A DNA stretch of 5,948 nt from Chloroflexota bacterium (GTDB lineage: Bacteria; Chloroflexota; Limnocylindria; Limnocylindrales; Limnocylindraceae), in contig CANKMK010000041.1 in NCBI GenBank assembly GCA_947483025.1, positions 1 through 5,948 of the forward strand, given 5' to 3'. This document shows, piece by piece, positions 4,990 through 5,948 of the stretch. The notes under the pieces were generated by a model. It was not told the origin of the DNA and did not search any database. It saw only the letters and a program-made list of their open reading frames with translations. A program made the position numbers and the translations under genes. Each line of letters begins with the position of its first letter. Within the stretch, counting starts at the first letter, position 1.

Positions 4990-5793
4990 GTGCGCTATGC
5001 CGTTGATCTCGGGAATAGTGCGGCGAAGGCCGCCCTGCTTGACGGTGCCGTGGTGCGCCTCCCCGCCCCTGCCGATCCCCGCGACGCCGTCGCCTGGGCC
5101 CGCATCGCCGCCGAACTGATCGAAACCATCCGAGCCGATGCGAAGCGCGCGGCCGAAACAGCAACCCTTCGTATTGCGAGCGTGGTCCCAGCCGGTGCCG
5201 AGGCGCTTCGTACGGCGGCTGCGAACGCGGCGATCGCCGCGGAGTTTGTGACTGTGGGCGACGTGCCACTTGAGCTGGCGCTCACCCCACCGGTCCAGAT
5301 CGGCATCGACCGACTCCTGGCCGCATGGCTCGCCTATACGGAGTACGGCGCCCCTTCACAGCGCGGCGCGATCGCCGTAACCCTCGGCACCGCACTCACC
5401 ATCACCTGCGTCGATCGAAGTGGTCGCCTTCTTGGCGGCGCAATCGCCCCCTCTCCCGTGCTCGCCTCCCGTGCCTTGGCCAACGGCGCCGCCGCACTCC
5501 CACTCGTTGCCATCTACGACGAGAGCCCCGACCTTGCTGGGCCGATCGGCGCGAACACCACCGAAGCGCTCGGTGCGGGAATCCTTCGCGGCGCACGCGG
5601 TGCCCTCACTGCACTGATTGCCGAATCAGCAGAAGAGATGACTCGCCGAGATCCGGGTGCGCCGACTCCCGCCGTGGTGCTCAGTGGTGGTGCAGCGCTC
5701 GCCGGTTGGTGCGCAACTATTACCGCCGATCATCGTGATGCTGAATACGTGCTGCGCGCGATCAACTCCCTCCCCGCAACGGTGCGCGCATGA
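4990..5793 (+). CDS. coaX: Type III pantothenate kinase
   Basis: This enzyme phosphorylates pantothenate, the first committed step of coenzyme A synthesis. The 267-residue length is normal for the family. Motifs in order are VDLGNSAAK (5-13) with Asp6, matching the first phosphate motif DxGN; GIDR (105-108) with the catalytic-base aspartate Asp107; VTLGTALT (130-137), matching the second phosphate motif; LGGAIAPS (148-155), matching GGxIxPG; and IGANTTEALGAGILRG in the C-terminal half, the usual IGKNTxEAxxxGxxxG region. One oddity is that the second phosphate motif normally begins with Asp (DxGTAxT), whereas here that place holds Thr131. The GTG start at 4990 is required because Asp6 follows at once and no other in-frame start precedes it. 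It overlaps coaBC by ATGA, which puts consecutive pathway enzymes in one transcript. Confidence 0.94.
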   Translation: MRYAVDLGNSAAKAALLDGAVVRLPAPADPRDAVAWARIAAELIETIRADAKRAAETATLRIASVVPAGAEALRTAAANAAIAAEFVTVGDVPLELALTPPVQIGIDRLLAAWLAYTEYGAPSQRGAIAVTLGTALTITCVDRSGRLLGGAIAPSPVLASRALANGAAALPLVAIYDESPDLAGPIGANTTEALGAGILRGARGALTALIAESAEEMTRRDPGAPTPAVVLSGGAALAGWCATITADHRDAEYVLRAINSLPATVRA

Positions 5794-5948
5794 GTAAGCG
5801 CCTCGCCGGACGACTCGTTGTTCTCGGTATCACCGGATCTATCGCCGCCTACAAGTCGCCAGAGATCGTGCGCGCACTGCGCGTCGAGGGTGCCGATGTG
5901 CAGGCGCTCCTCACCCCAGCCGCTACGCGATTCGTCTCGCCGCTCACC
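5790..5948 (+). CDS. coaBC: Phosphopantothenoylcysteine decarboxylase/synthetase, N-terminus (runs off right edge)
   Basis: The bifunctional enzyme CoaBC (Dfp) joins cysteine to 4'-phosphopantothenate and decarboxylates the product, the second and third steps of coenzyme A synthesis. Only 53 residues are visible. They show the flavoprotein (CoaC) N-terminus: the FMN-binding GITGSIAAYKSPEIVRALR at residues 13-31 (family GITGGIAAYK), then a GADVQALLTPAATRFVSPLT stretch matching the usual GAxVxVxMTxAAxxFVxPLT. The ATG at 5790 overlaps the coaX stop as ATGA. No strong Shine-Dalgarno is seen, so translation is probably coupled to coaX. Whether the CoaB domain is fused cannot be seen here; a separate CoaC is possible but less usual. 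Confidence 0.93.
   Translation, partial: MSKRLAGRLVVLGITGSIAAYKSPEIVRALRVEGADVQALLTPAATRFVSPLT

Noticed and set aside
4996..4998. ATG just after the coaX GTG as an alternative start
   Set aside because: It is out of frame with coaX; only the GTG at 4990 yields the Asp6-Leu-Gly-Asn phosphate motif at the correct N-terminal distance.

Overview
The window is GC-rich bacterial chromosome with dense, tightly packed genes. Seven protein genes can be supported: two are cut by the window edges and five are complete. No RNA gene, insertion sequence, CRISPR array or prophage element is visible. The genes are housekeeping in character apart from an unusual two-gene membrane unit. The host looks like a GC-rich free-living bacterium. 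A Chloroflexota-type lineage is my best guess, based on a pyrophosphatase with the K+-independent-type Cys-Ala-x-Arg-Gly signature and several genes that start right after a TANNNT box. This placement is weak, because no rRNA or marker phylogeny is available here.

Layout. Positions 1-989 (minus strand) hold the N-terminal half of a membrane-bound H+-translocating pyrophosphatase (hppA), running off the left edge. Positions 990-1179 are a divergent control region with a -35/-10 promoter for hppA, three consecutive hairpins in its predicted 120-nt leader, and a -10 box directly before lepB. Positions 1180-3953 (plus strand) are a compact operon: signal peptidase I (lepB), a 202-aa polytopic membrane protein that starts on the base after the lepB stop, and a 533-aa protein with 14 predicted membrane segments, overlapping the previous gene by ATGA. 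The 533-aa protein keeps recognisable landmarks of the NuoL/M/N, MrpD and HyfF antiporter-like fold, but most of its intramembrane charges are gone and it ends in a Pro/Ser/Thr-rich tail. Convergent to this operon, positions 3976-4923 (minus strand) hold nucleoside diphosphate kinase (ndk), preceded by an unrecognised 156-aa protein. From 4990 to the right edge (plus strand) lie coaX (type III pantothenate kinase) and the start of coaBC, overlapping by ATGA. Together they cover the first three steps from pantothenate toward coenzyme A.

How the genes fit together. hppA turns the pyrophosphate released by biosynthesis into a proton gradient, lepB matures secreted proteins, ndk balances NTP pools, and coaX-coaBC feed coenzyme A synthesis. 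The part that does not fit a standard description is the membrane pair behind lepB: a possible HyfE/HyfF-like module with no catalytic subunits beside it. The other notable pattern is that lepB, ndk and coaX each have a TANNNT box ending 6-7 nt before the start codon and no Shine-Dalgarno sequence, as expected for leaderless mRNAs.
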